This document shows, piece by piece, positions 26,659 through 35,243 of a stretch of 64,000 nt of DNA. Under the pieces are notes generated by a model. It was given only the letters and a program-made list of their open reading frames with translations, was not told the DNA's origin and searched no databases. Numbering within the stretch: the stretch's first letter is position 1; every line of letters begins with the position of its first letter. The DNA is from Providencia burhodogranariea DSM 19968 (GTDB taxonomy: Bacteria; Pseudomonadota; Gammaproteobacteria; Enterobacterales; Enterobacteriaceae). The translations under genes and the position numbers were made by a program. The stretch lies in the NCBI RefSeq assembly GCF_000314855.2, contig NZ_KB233222.1:702889-766888 (forward strand), read 5' to 3'.

Positions 26659-28029
26659 ATGCAAGGTAGTAATAGTTCAGTTTTTGATTCAGAGCTGTAT
26701 TCATCCCTGTTTACGCAACCAGAGATGAAGCAAATATGGTCTGATGAGAATCTCATTCATTGCTGGTTATTATTCGAATCTACGATTGCAACGGTACAAG
26801 CAGAGTTAAATATTATTCCTACTCAAGCTGCAAATGAAATTGTGGAAATTTGCAGTTCTATTGAAATAGATTGGGTTCGTTTGGCGTCAGAGACTCAAGT
26901 AGTTGGGATGGCAATTAAACCTCTCGTTGACCAAATTACCGATTCCGGTACTCCGGGAGTAAAAAAATACTTACATTGGGGATGTACGACTCAGGATTTA
27001 TTGGACTCAGCTTTAGCTATGAGGATGAAGCAGACGTTAATTTTAGTTCGTAGACAGCTTATGGAGTTAGGCGAATACTTAAAAACTATGACTCTAAGAC
27101 ATAAATCTACTGTCATGGTAGCAAGAACGAACTCGATGGATGCATCTGCGACAACTTGGGGATTACAAGTTAGTAGTTATTTAGGCGAAGTTACTCGTCA
27201 TATTCAACGTCTCGATAATTTATATCCAAATGCAATTACTGGCCTGTATGGTGGTGCCGTAGGTAATTTATCATCTGTTGGACATGCGGGAATGGAAACT
27301 CGTAAAAAGTTAATGGAAGCTTTAGGTTTATCAACACCTATAGGTATGATGAATGCTAGTCAAGATAATGTAGTTCAGGCTATTCAGTTCTTCGCATTAG
27401 TTCACGGAACGTTATGTCGAATTGCTAATGATGTCGAAAATATGGGACGAGCTTCTATCGCAGAAGTTAGAGAAGGTGAGGGAGGAGGAGGATCGAGTAC
27501 TATGCCACATAAAACTAATCCTCGAGCTAGCAATATGATTCAGACTTTTTCTCGTTTGGGATGGATGTATGCCTCGGGGTCAACTAATTTACTCGACCAA
27601 CAGGATATACGCGCCGCATCTATGCGAGTATTAAATTGGTCCATACTACCCGAATCTGCATTGGTGCTTTCAACTAGTCTAGAGAGAGCGAGCCGTCTGA
27701 TTAAACATCTGGTAGTGAATGAACAGAGAATGAGAGAGAATTTTAGCGCATCTAAAAACTTTATTATGTCAGAATCGGTTTCGATGAGATTAGCCGAAAA
27801 GATAGGTCGTGATCAAGGGTATAGCATAATGAAAAACTTGATGAAAGATGCTGATGGTTCACAGGATTTACAACAATTAGCTCTTAACTGTAAGCAGATA
27901 AGAGAGATATTAGAAGAAGACGAAATTATTTCTGCTTGTGACCCATCTTCTTATCTCGGCGCGAATGATAAACTTATTGATGAAACAGTTGCCTATTTTG
28001 ATGATTTAGCAACAGAAATAAACATTTAG
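26659..28029 (+). CDS. fumarase/adenylosuccinate lyase superfamily enzyme
   Basis: A 456-residue lyase of the aspartase/fumarase/PurB/PcaB superfamily. The signature SSTMPHKTNP (about residues 279-288) is the mobile catalytic loop, and the Ser-Ser pair includes the base. HWGCTTQDLLDSA at about residue 110 corresponds to the conserved TSxD substrate-binding region. The sequence looks closer to the PurB/3-carboxymuconate cycloisomerase branch than to fumarase or aspartase. Most members eliminate fumarate from a succinyl or aspartyl adduct. ATG 26659 is chosen because AGGAG lies six bases ahead; the 26623 start would be longer without support. Next to DcuC and malic enzyme, release of fumarate from an aspartate-derived compound is attractive, but this is inference and a PcaB-like isomerisation cannot be excluded. 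Confidence 0.8.
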   Translation: MQGSNSSVFDSELYSSLFTQPEMKQIWSDENLIHCWLLFESTIATVQAELNIIPTQAANEIVEICSSIEIDWVRLASETQVVGMAIKPLVDQITDSGTPGVKKYLHWGCTTQDLLDSALAMRMKQTLILVRRQLMELGEYLKTMTLRHKSTVMVARTNSMDASATTWGLQVSSYLGEVTRHIQRLDNLYPNAITGLYGGAVGNLSSVGHAGMETRKKLMEALGLSTPIGMMNASQDNVVQAIQFFALVHGTLCRIANDVENMGRASIAEVREGEGGGGSSTMPHKTNPRASNMIQTFSRLGWMYASGSTNLLDQQDIRAASMRVLNWSILPESALVLSTSLERASRLIKHLVVNEQRMRENFSASKNFIMSESVSMRLAEKIGRDQGYSIMKNLMKDADGSQDLQQLALNCKQIREILEEDEIISACDPSSYLGANDKLIDETVAYFDDLATEINI

Positions 28030-28045
28030 CTATAAATCATTTGAT

Positions 28046-28088
28046 TACAGGTAATCCCCATTAATAGTTATTTACGGGAATTACCTGT
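28046..28088. terminator. hairpin between convergent lyase and rpiR genes
   Basis: ACAGGTAAT (28046-28054) pairs with ATTACCTGT (28080-28088), extended by CCC/GGG inside. It sits between two convergent stops and can serve both. Confidence 0.6.
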
Positions 28089-28094
28089 GATTAG

Positions 28095-28982
28095 TTATTT
28101 AGGCATTGCGGAAAACGTTTCAAAGAATATAAATAACTCTTCTAACCGCTCAAAGTTTCCTTCTCCATCACCTTTCTCATATGCTAAATGCAGAACTAGC
28201 TCAATAAAGAAAAACCCAATAATACGACTTTTAAACACTGACTGAGCATCGCTAGGTAAGACGAACTGCAAATCACAAAATTTACCATAAGGATTAGATT
28301 CTGAATTAGTGACCAACACAACGGTTGCTTTTTTCTTACGAAACCATTCGGTAGTCCTAATGACCAATCGGTTAAATCGGTAATAAGAAAATACAATTAT
28401 TACGTCTTGGCTAGATACGTTCAATAATGATTTTGGTAAGTCACCTGGGTCGATAGATAGTAGAGTAACTTGGTCTCTAAAATATTTAATCAAGGTAGTG
28501 AAATGCATTCCCATTGCATGGGAAGACGAGGGGCCAATAACATAGATATGTCGTTCCGTATCTAAAATGAGTGTAATAAGCTCATCTAAAGCTTCAATAT
28601 TGATGTCATCTTTAAAATTATTAAATAGACTAGCTATGTTTTTATTAAACTCATCAACAATTTCACGAGTCGTGATATCTACTTTTCTATGTGTTTTGGA
28701 TACTAATTCGAAAGGAGGGATTAATTTTTGTTCAGAAAGTGTTTTTTCTAAGGCACGTCGAAATGAAGAATAACCAGTAAATCCTAATTTATTTAGAAAT
28801 CTTCCGACTGTCGCTTTACTAACATTAGCATTCCTTGCGAGATCAACAATGCCATGAAATGGAAGTTCATTAAAGTGTTCTTGAATATAATTATTCAATC
28901 GATATTCTGATTCAGTTAAAGAATTTAATTGTGTAGTTTGAAAAATATATTCCTGGAATGTTAATTGATCATTTTTTTTCAT
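28095..28982 (-). CDS. RpiR/MurR-family transcriptional regulator
   Basis: A 295-residue regulator with an N-terminal HTH-6 domain (residues ~15-90, including VDLARNANVSKATVGRFLNKLGF) and a C-terminal SIS domain (~130-270, with YVIGPSSSHAMGMHF as the phosphosugar-binding loop). RpiR-type proteins sense sugar phosphates or related metabolites. The gene is transcribed away from dcuC, across a 290-bp divergent region, and converges on the lyase. It is thus the likely local regulator of the lyase, dcuC, maeA and possibly porin genes. That the SIS effector site is kept suggests that a sugar-linked or phosphorylated intermediate takes part in the pathway. Confidence 0.85.
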   Translation of the reverse strand: MKKNDQLTFQEYIFQTTQLNSLTESEYRLNNYIQEHFNELPFHGIVDLARNANVSKATVGRFLNKLGFTGYSSFRRALEKTLSEQKLIPPFELVSKTHRKVDITTREIVDEFNKNIASLFNNFKDDINIEALDELITLILDTERHIYVIGPSSSHAMGMHFTTLIKYFRDQVTLLSIDPGDLPKSLLNVSSQDVIIVFSYYRFNRLVIRTTEWFRKKKATVVLVTNSESNPYGKFCDLQFVLPSDAQSVFKSRIIGFFFIELVLHLAYEKGDGEGNFERLEELFIFFETFSAMPK

Positions 28983-29114
28983 TGCTAACCATTTCCTAAA
29001 TTATAGTAGTTATTTGGATTTTTATTAACGCCTTATTTATAAACTGAAATATGTGAAAATAATCTAATCATTATATGATTTTTCTCGATTTGAGACTATG
29101 CGCACAAATTATTG

Positions 29115-29133
29115 TGAGAAAATAACTTTCTCA
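29115..29133. promoter_or_regulatory. candidate RpiR-type operator
   Basis: TGAGAAA-ATAAC-TTTCTCA is a perfect palindrome with 7-bp arms and 5-bp spacing, in the region between the divergent rpiR-like and dcuC genes. Position and symmetry suit binding by the adjacent regulator. No experimental motif is available for this family member. Confidence 0.4.
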
Positions 29134-29272
29134 TTTAGTTAATTATACCTTAATTTTACTATAACTGCATAAAAACCAAGCTTTAACGATTAACTCTGAC
29201 ATCAAATCAATAAAAATATAATTTTACCAATAGTGATATTTTTAATCGAAAAAAAATAAAAGGATACACCGC

Positions 29273-30643
29273 ATGACTGCATTTATAATCGCAATAGTGA
29301 TTACTATTATTGCTGCATGGTTAATTATTAAAAATTACCAAGCACAAACGGTATTATTGCTAGCTGGTCTCATTCTACTTGCTATTACTGTTATCCTTTA
29401 TCCAGAAAAAAGTATTTTATATGATAAAGGAACTTCCAGTGGTTCAACATGGCTTGATATTTTTGTTTTTGCTAAAAACTCTTTATCAACACAAGTCGCA
29501 GGGATTGGTCTGATTATCATGGCGGCTGGTGGGTTCGCAAGTTATATGGATCATATAAAAGCATCAAGTGCGATGGTCAATATTTGCATTCGACCTCTGC
29601 AATTGATTAAAGCGCCTTATTTAATTTTAGCGTTAGGTTATATTTGTGCGCAAATGTTGCATGTCGCTATTTCGAGTGCTGCTGGACTAGCAATGTTACT
29701 GCTAGTAACGTTTTTTCCCGTATTAGTTCGTTTAGGTGTAAGTAAAGCTGCGGCTGCATCTATGATTGGATTATGTGCATTCATGGATCTAGGGCCTGCT
29801 GTTGGTACCGCTAATTTAGCGGCAAAGCATTCAGGTATGGAAGCGGCTGTTTATTTTGCGCACTATCAGATGCCAATCGCAATTGTAGTCATGCTGGTGG
29901 TATCCATTCTCATTTTCTTTACAGCTAAGTACTACGATAAAAAAGAAGGTCATGAGGTCATTATTCAGAATGCTATTGATCCTGATGCACCTCAAGAAGA
30001 ACGCGCCCCTTCCTTCTACGCACTATTGCCTATATTTCCTGTTGTCCTTGTATTGGTCTTTAGTCCATTAGTTATCGATACTATTAAGATAGACGTAGTG
30101 ACGGCGATGATTATTGGTACGTTGACTGCTTTTGTTTGTGAAATAATAATGAAACGTAATTTTCTAGCTTGCTGTAAAGGTGTTCAAGTCTTTTTCAAAG
30201 GCATGGGTGGTATGTTTACGAGTATCGTTTCATTACTTGTATGTGCTGATATCTATGCACAAGGAATGCAGAAAATTGGCGCTATCGACTACTTGTTGGA
30301 ATCAGTACAAAACGCTGGTTTTGGCTTCACTAGCATGACTATCGTAATGACTTTACTGGTGGGTGTTACTGCTGTACTAACAGGTTCTGGTGTTGCTGCA
30401 TTTTTCTCTTTCTCAGGTCTTGCACCTTCTATTGCCACTAAATTTGGTACCGAAGCGGTATATATGATCCTTCCTATGCAGTTAATGGCAGGAATGGGGC
30501 GTTCTATTTCACCGGTCGCGGGGGTCATTATTGCTGTAAGTAAAGCTGGCGAATGTTCTCCATTCATGATTGTGAAAAGGACAATGATCCCCGCAATCGG
30601 TGGGATCATTGCGATGATGCTGACTAATTTTTTATTATTCTAA
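29273..30643 (+). CDS. dcuC: DcuC-family anaerobic C4-dicarboxylate transporter
   Basis: An inner membrane carrier of 456 residues with about 12 hydrophobic spans, of the DcuC family (E. coli DcuC 461). It exchanges or exports C4-dicarboxylates such as succinate, fumarate and malate, mainly in anaerobic growth. The opening residues and GFASYMDHIKASSAMVNI are typical, as is MAGMGRSISPVAGVIIAVSKAGE near residue 405. AAGGA is nine bases before the ATG. Malic enzyme follows after 48 bp, so both are likely one transcript. I do not see a perfect FNR site nearby, in contrast to ccp, so control may be substrate-driven through the RpiR-type regulator. Confidence 0.88.
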   Translation: MTAFIIAIVITIIAAWLIIKNYQAQTVLLLAGLILLAITVILYPEKSILYDKGTSSGSTWLDIFVFAKNSLSTQVAGIGLIIMAAGGFASYMDHIKASSAMVNICIRPLQLIKAPYLILALGYICAQMLHVAISSAAGLAMLLLVTFFPVLVRLGVSKAAAASMIGLCAFMDLGPAVGTANLAAKHSGMEAAVYFAHYQMPIAIVVMLVVSILIFFTAKYYDKKEGHEVIIQNAIDPDAPQEERAPSFYALLPIFPVVLVLVFSPLVIDTIKIDVVTAMIIGTLTAFVCEIIMKRNFLACCKGVQVFFKGMGGMFTSIVSLLVCADIYAQGMQKIGAIDYLLESVQNAGFGFTSMTIVMTLLVGVTAVLTGSGVAAFFSFSGLAPSIATKFGTEAVYMILPMQLMAGMGRSISPVAGVIIAVSKAGECSPFMIVKRTMIPAIGGIIAMMLTNFLLF

Positions 30644-30691
30644 ATTAGAATCATTCATATTAATTAAAGTTATGTATCAAGGCAGCAAATA

Positions 30692-32386
30692 ATGAATTAT
30701 GAAGCAAAAGAAAATTCACTTTATATTCCATATACTGGCTCATTATTACTGGAATCTCCCTTTTTAAATAAGGGGAGTGGATTTACTCGCCAAGAACGCG
30801 AAGCTTTCAATCTCAATGGGTTATTGCCAGCAACAATAGAAACCATTGAGGAGCAATCTCAACGAGCTTATCAACAATTTTTGGAAACAAAATCAGATAT
30901 CGCTCGTCATATCTATTTACGTAATATTCAAGACACGAATGAAACATTATTTTATTACATGGTGAGTAAGCATATTTCGGAAATGATGCCAATTATTTAT
31001 ACTCCTGTGGTTGGTCTTGCTTGTGAGCATTTTTCTGACATTTACCGTCGTGCTAGAGGTCTCTTTATTTCTTGGCCTGATCGTCATTTATTAGATGATA
31101 TTCTCCATAGCGTAACTAAGTCCGATATCAAAATTATTGTTGTAACTGATGGGGAACGAATACTCGGATTAGGTGATCAAGGTATTGGTGGTATGGGCAT
31201 TCCTATTGGTAAATTATCGCTATATACCGTATGTGGTGGTATTAACCCTAGAAACACGTTACCTATATTATTGGATGTGGGAACTAACAATTCTCAATTA
31301 CTTAATGATCCTCTCTATATGGGTTGGCGCCATCCCCGCATTACAGGTGATGAATATTTTGAGTTTGTAGAAATGTTTATTAGTGCAGTAAAACATCGAT
31401 GGCCTAATGTTTTATTACAATTTGAGGACTTTGCTCAACAAACTGCAATGCCATTATTGGAACAATATCAGCATGAAATTTGCTGTTTTAATGATGATAT
31501 TCAAGGGACTGCAGCAGTTACGTTAAGCTGTCTGATGGCTGCTAGTCGAGCGACAAATAGCTTATTACGAAATCAGCGTATAGTTTTCCTTGGTGCCGGA
31601 TCTGCAGGATGTGGAATCGCAGAATACTGTATTACTCAAATGGTGTTTGAAGGTTTAACCGAACAAGAAGCGAGATCTAAAGTTTTTATGGTTGATCGTT
31701 TTGGTTTGTTAACTGATGATCAAATTAACCTTGTACCTTTCCAACAAAAATTAGCTCAACCTATAGCTAATTTAGAAGGTTGGCAACAGCAGGATAATAG
31801 ATTCTCATTAATAGACGTCATTCGTAATGTTAAACCCACAATATTGATTGGAGTTACAGGTCAGCCAGGGCTATTTAGTGAAGAAGTCATTAGTGAAATG
31901 TATCATCACTGCTCGCACCCAATTATTATGCCATTATCTAACCCAACTTCTCGTATGGAAGCTCGACCAGAAGATATTTTACGTTGGACAGAAGGTAATG
32001 CGATTATTGCAACAGGAAGTCCTTTTGAATCAGTTCGATATAATGAGGAAGACTATTCTATTACTCAGTGTAATAACGTTTATATTTTCCCAGGTATTGG
32101 TCTTGGTGTTGTTGCTAGTCAAGCTAGGCGCATCACGGAAAGTATGTTGATGGCTGCAAGTCGCACACTTGCAGAGCTTTCACCTTTAGTCTGTGATGGC
32201 CATGGTTCCTTATTACCAGATATTAAAGATATTAAAGGTGTCACCCAATTGATTGCTTATAACGTCGCTATCGCAGCACAACAGGCTGGTGTCGCTGCCA
32301 ATATTTCTGAAAAAAGCTTAAGAGATAGTATCGACAGCAATTTTTGGCATCCACAATATCGCTTCTATAAGCGGACATCATTTTAG
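30692..32386 (+). CDS. maeA: NAD-dependent malic enzyme
   Basis: Oxidative decarboxylation of malate to pyruvate and CO2 with NAD+. It has 564 residues (E. coli MaeA 565). The malate/metal region includes [20 protein letters not shown] (about residues 152-171) and [11 protein letters not shown] (near 268). The NAD-binding loop [13 protein letters not shown] begins near residue 305. [16 protein letters not shown] is the conserved metal and malate-side motif in the second half. Located straight after dcuC, it would take malate formed from the lyase-derived fumarate into pyruvate. A duplicate maeA may exist elsewhere; this copy's island setting suggests a dedicated role. Confidence 0.93.
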   Translation: MNYEAKENSLYIPYTGSLLLESPFLNKGSGFTRQEREAFNLNGLLPATIETIEEQSQRAYQQFLETKSDIARHIYLRNIQDTNETLFYYMVSKHISEMMPIIYTPVVGLACEHFSDIYRRARGLFISWPDRHLLDDILHSVTKSDIKIIVVTDGERILGLGDQGIGGMGIPIGKLSLYTVCGGINPRNTLPILLDVGTNNSQLLNDPLYMGWRHPRITGDEYFEFVEMFISAVKHRWPNVLLQFEDFAQQTAMPLLEQYQHEICCFNDDIQGTAAVTLSCLMAASRATNSLLRNQRIVFLGAGSAGCGIAEYCITQMVFEGLTEQEARSKVFMVDRFGLLTDDQINLVPFQQKLAQPIANLEGWQQQDNRFSLIDVIRNVKPTILIGVTGQPGLFSEEVISEMYHHCSHPIIMPLSNPTSRMEARPEDILRWTEGNAIIATGSPFESVRYNEEDYSITQCNNVYIFPGIGLGVVASQARRITESMLMAASRTLAELSPLVCDGHGSLLPDIKDIKGVTQLIAYNVAIAAQQAGVAANISEKSLRDSIDSNFWHPQYRFYKRTSF

Positions 32387-32492
32387 TTGTTATTTAATGG
32401 AAAGGAAGTATTGTTTAATATATTCGTTTAAAATTATCAATTAATATTGATAACATGTACTAAATTTTCATTTATAGTTATTTATCATAAAA

Positions 32493-32523
32493 ATAGCATG
32501 GCTAGAATAACTAGTCATGCTAT
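32493..32523 (+). terminator. strong hairpin after maeA
   Basis: ATAGCATGGCTAG pairs with CTAGTCATGCTAT over 13 bp (one G-U), with a five-base loop, about 105 bp beyond the stop. A T-rich stretch follows at 32532. Confidence 0.65.
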
Positions 32524-32780
32524 AGAATTGTTTTATTATAAATAATATTAGTCACTTAAAGAATAACATATTGACATATTTATTCGCATTCACTGAATTT
32601 TCATTAGCGGGGAAATTATATTTGAATACTCGCTGAACGTAATTAGTCTAAATTTAACTAATCAAATTTTTTGCGTTGTACGATTCTGTAGTAATAGTTT
32701 TAAGGGTAATAATTATTGAAATTATTTTTCAATATGTGTTTTTTTTATTCATTGAAGTCGTTATTATAAGCTAAATTTCT

Positions 32781-32805
32781 TTTGATTTGATTTGATTTGA
32801 TTTGA
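32781..32805. repeat. pentanucleotide tandem repeat (TTTGA)5
   Basis: Five perfect TTTGA units followed by three degenerate units (TTTTA, TTTTG, TTTTA). Short tandem arrays such as this can change copy number by slippage. Confidence 0.9.
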
Positions 32806-33069
32806 TTTTATTTTGTTTTATCCTTACATGGGTATGTATAAAATCTGGGAATATCTGACATGAGCATTTCTAATTAGGTTTGGCAGTGTCTGCTTTATGA
32901 ATATTAAGTTAGTCTCTTAACTTTTCATTAAACAGGATGAGTTCCTACTTAACCTACAGTTGATTGTTGGTTTATATTGAGTTAGATAGAAATTGATGGA
33001 TGTTATTAAGTTTGTGGATTGATTATAAAGACTCTTTATCGAGCCTAACAGATATTGGTAGATTGTAAC

Positions 33070-33144
33070 TGGCGTCCCCTGCAGGAATCGAACCTACAAC
33101 TAGCCCTTAGGAGGGGCTCGTTATATCCATTTAACTAAGGGGAC
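33070..33144 (-). tRNA. argW: tRNA-Arg (CCU)
   Basis: Complete cloverleaf of 75 bases on the minus strand, including an encoded 3' CCA at 33070-33072. The acceptor stem is GTCCCCT/AGGGGAC, with discriminator G. The anticodon loop is CTCCTAA with anticodon CCU, and the T-arm carries GGTTCGATTCC. It is nearly identical to E. coli argW, which also lies next to mlaA-fadL. argW is a frequent integration site for prophages and islands. Confidence 0.97.
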
Positions 33145-33708
33145 ATTGAACGCTCTAGATTACAGCGCTTCGCATTCTACTTCTGACGCCTAGCTGAATC
33201 AAGCTGTTACGTAGAATTTCTTTAGTAAAAGTGTAATAAGTGACGATTTCAGGTTATATATTGCACAATCTATGTTTCTCTAGCCAAAAAGATAAACCTG
33301 ATCTCAGCTACACCAATAGATTCAAGGTTACCATCTAAATTTCCTCAACCCTCAACAACGTACTGCTAAATTAACGGAGTGTCTTTGTTATCTACGATTG
33401 GTACTAAAAGGCAGTTTAAAACGTTAACAGCATAATAAATCGAATTTTTTTTAAAGCCTAGCCTATACAAAGTGATAGGCACCTCAGGATATTGCAATTT
33501 TTACATAACAAAAAAAGCTAATTGCAAATTTAATCACATTTCCTATGAAAAAAAATCGTATAAATAAGGTATAGTTGACATTATTACGACCCAATTGTTT
33601 TGAATGGTCAAATTAGTAACAATTATATCATTCTAGTTTTAATACAAGAGCATGTTTTATAATTTAAAAAATTGCCATGGCTGGGTGGCACAGGGAATGG
33701 AGAGGATT
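33145..33708. other. intergenic region tRNA-Arg to mlaA
   Basis: About 560 bp containing the promoters of the tRNA (minus) and mlaA (plus). No gene or repeat recognised. Confidence 0.5.
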
Positions 33709-34461
33709 ATGAAGTTTCACATGAGTGGCGTCCTTCTTGCGGGGGTTTTACTTGTTGGGTGTTCGAGTTCAATTAATCCTGAAACTCAGGAGCGCTCTGA
33801 TCCACTTGAAGGTTTTAACCGAGCGATGTTCAATTTCAACTACAATGTATTAGACCCGTATGTTTTAAGGCCTGTTGCAGTTGCTTGGCGCGATTATGTT
33901 CCAATGCCAGCACGAAATGGGTTAACTAACTTTTTTGTTAACCTTGAAGAACCTGCCAGTATGCTGAATAGCTTTGCTCGAGGTGAAGTTACACAAGGCT
34001 TTAAGCATTTTAACCGTTTCTTCCTCAATACTGTTTTTGGTATGGGAGGGCTTATCGATGTTGCGTCGATGGCTAACCCGCAACTTGCCAAAGAAGAGCC
34101 TAAACGTTTTGGTAGCACTTTAGGCTACTATGATGTTGGCTACGGCCCTTATGTGGTGTTGCCTGGTTATGGTAGTTTTACCATTCGTGAAGAGGGCGGA
34201 GACATAGTTGATGACTTTTATCCAATGCTGAGTTACCTGACATTCTGGATGTCCGCAGGTAAATGGGCTTTAGAAGGTATCGAAACGCGTTCACAGTTAC
34301 TTGATTCCGATGGGCTTCTGAAAAACTCATCTGATCCTTATTTGTTAATGCGTGAAGCTTATTTCCAACGCAATGATTTCTTATCGAGCGGTGGTGAACT
34401 AAAAGCAACTGTAAATCCGAATGCATCAGCCATTGAAGGTGATTTAGATTCTATTGATTAG
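33709..34461 (+). CDS. mlaA: phospholipid-binding lipoprotein MlaA
   Basis: Outer-membrane lipoprotein of the Mla pathway (formerly VacJ), 250 residues (E. coli 251). It removes phospholipids from the outer leaflet and passes them to MlaC for return to the inner membrane. The signal peptide ends in the lipobox LVGC with lipidated Cys18. DPLEGFNRAMFNFNYNVLDPY starts the mature domain. FFVNLEEPASMLNSFARGE and RFGSTLGYYDVGYGPYVVLPGYG are MlaA hallmarks; the latter contributes to the lipid channel. ATG 33709 is chosen with GGAGAGGA upstream; the longer frame from 33652 has no support. Confidence 0.96.
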   Translation: MKFHMSGVLLAGVLLVGCSSSINPETQERSDPLEGFNRAMFNFNYNVLDPYVLRPVAVAWRDYVPMPARNGLTNFFVNLEEPASMLNSFARGEVTQGFKHFNRFFLNTVFGMGGLIDVASMANPQLAKEEPKRFGSTLGYYDVGYGPYVVLPGYGSFTIREEGGDIVDDFYPMLSYLTFWMSAGKWALEGIETRSQLLDSDGLLKNSSDPYLLMREAYFQRNDFLSSGGELKATVNPNASAIEGDLDSID

Positions 34462-34466
34462 AAATG

Positions 34467-34485
34467 AATAATGATAATCATTGAG
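34467..34485. promoter_or_regulatory. Fur box-like site after mlaA
   Basis: AATAATGATAATCATTGAG matches 15 of 19 positions of the Fur consensus GATAATGATAATCATTATC. It sits six bases beyond the mlaA stop. No plus-strand gene follows it, so it may control an unannotated transcript. Confidence 0.45.
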
Positions 34486-34605
34486 TGAAGTTATATGCTA
34501 AATAATTCGAGATGTTTGTATTTACAAAGCGAAGCTAGTTGGATGAATAATCGACACCTCTAGTTAAACGAATGTAAATTATCAAGCAGCATGAAGTCTG
34601 GTGGG

Positions 34606-34643
34606 GATCACTCTCTTTTGTTATTAAACGCTAGAGAGTGATC
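34606..34643. terminator. 11-bp inverted repeat between mlaA and the small ORF
   Basis: GATCACTCTCT (34606-34616) pairs perfectly with AGAGAGTGATC (34633-34643), with a 16-base loop. It lies between mlaA and the convergent small ORF and may end one or both transcripts; no T-run is present. Confidence 0.5.
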
Positions 34644-34661
34644 GCATTATTCTTCATTACT

Positions 34662-34745
34662 TTACTTCCCTCTATACGTAATCATATCAACAAGTGCAAT
34701 AACACCTAAAATTCCCATAAAACCAATCGTAAATAATGTTCCCAT
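34662..34745 (-). CDS. putative small membrane protein (27 residues)
   Basis: A 27-codon frame, MGTLFTIGFMGILGVIALVD then MITYRGK, on the minus strand. It forms one hydrophobic helix followed by a basic cytoplasmic-type end, the standard shape of small single-span enterobacterial membrane proteins. AGGA lies seven bases before the ATG. A perfect inverted repeat follows about 20 bp after the stop. I do not recognise the family and cannot assign a function. The ribosome binding site, composition and downstream hairpin support it as a real gene. Confidence 0.5.
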   Translation of the reverse strand: MGTLFTIGFMGILGVIALVDMITYRGK

Positions 34746-35196
34746 AGTACATTCCTATTTAATCATTTAAACCTCTTGGATTAATGAGTAGCAAGATCTT
34801 TTCATTTGTTTAAAAGATTGCTAAACGCGACTTTGTTTACCTATTTTGTATGCTGTAGCAGCTAAACAATGACTTGATTTTACGTTATTGGATGACAAGA
34901 ACATACAGGGAATGTGATGTTATGAAAATGAATGGCAGTACTATTTACAACAGGTTGATGAGTAAACAATGAAACTGAAACTGTTTTACAGTGCTGGATT
35001 AGGTATTTATTGCATGAATAACAATTTAATCACCTAGAGAAGATTTTATACACATTTTATCGATAAAAGAACAGGTTACTATATTACTGATAAATTAGAT
35101 TTAATTTGCTAAAAATGATGAGAAAATTTAAAAATATTAATTCGAAAGTTTGAGAATAAATGGCGTTATCTTTTTTTTGGTATGCGAGATTAGAGG
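34746..35196. other. intergenic region between small ORF and fadL
   Basis: About 450 bp, AT-rich, containing the presumed promoter of the small membrane protein. No other gene is visible. Confidence 0.4.
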
Positions 35197-35222
35197 GTAA
35201 CAGGGGAGTGCTCCCCTGTTAC
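35197..35222 (-). terminator. strong hairpin downstream of fadL
   Basis: GTAACAGGGGAG pairs perfectly with CTCCCCTGTTAC over 12 bp, starting 22 bases after the fadL stop on the minus strand. A T-run does not follow directly. Confidence 0.7.
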
Positions 35223-35243
35223 TTAAATCACTACACGTCGTAA

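Larger units (their letters stand above)
32387..33069. other. AT-rich intergenic region left of tRNA-Arg
   Basis: About 680 bp without a gene. It contains a strong hairpin (32493-32523) after maeA and five tandem TTTGA units (32781-32805). It lies on the 3' side of the tRNA gene, where site-specific elements would insert, but no integrase or attachment duplication is visible. Confidence 0.5.

Noticed and set aside
33070-33144. Prophage or island attachment at the tRNA-Arg gene
   Set aside because: No integrase gene and no second copy of the tRNA 3' end was seen in the window, so an attachment site is not claimed.
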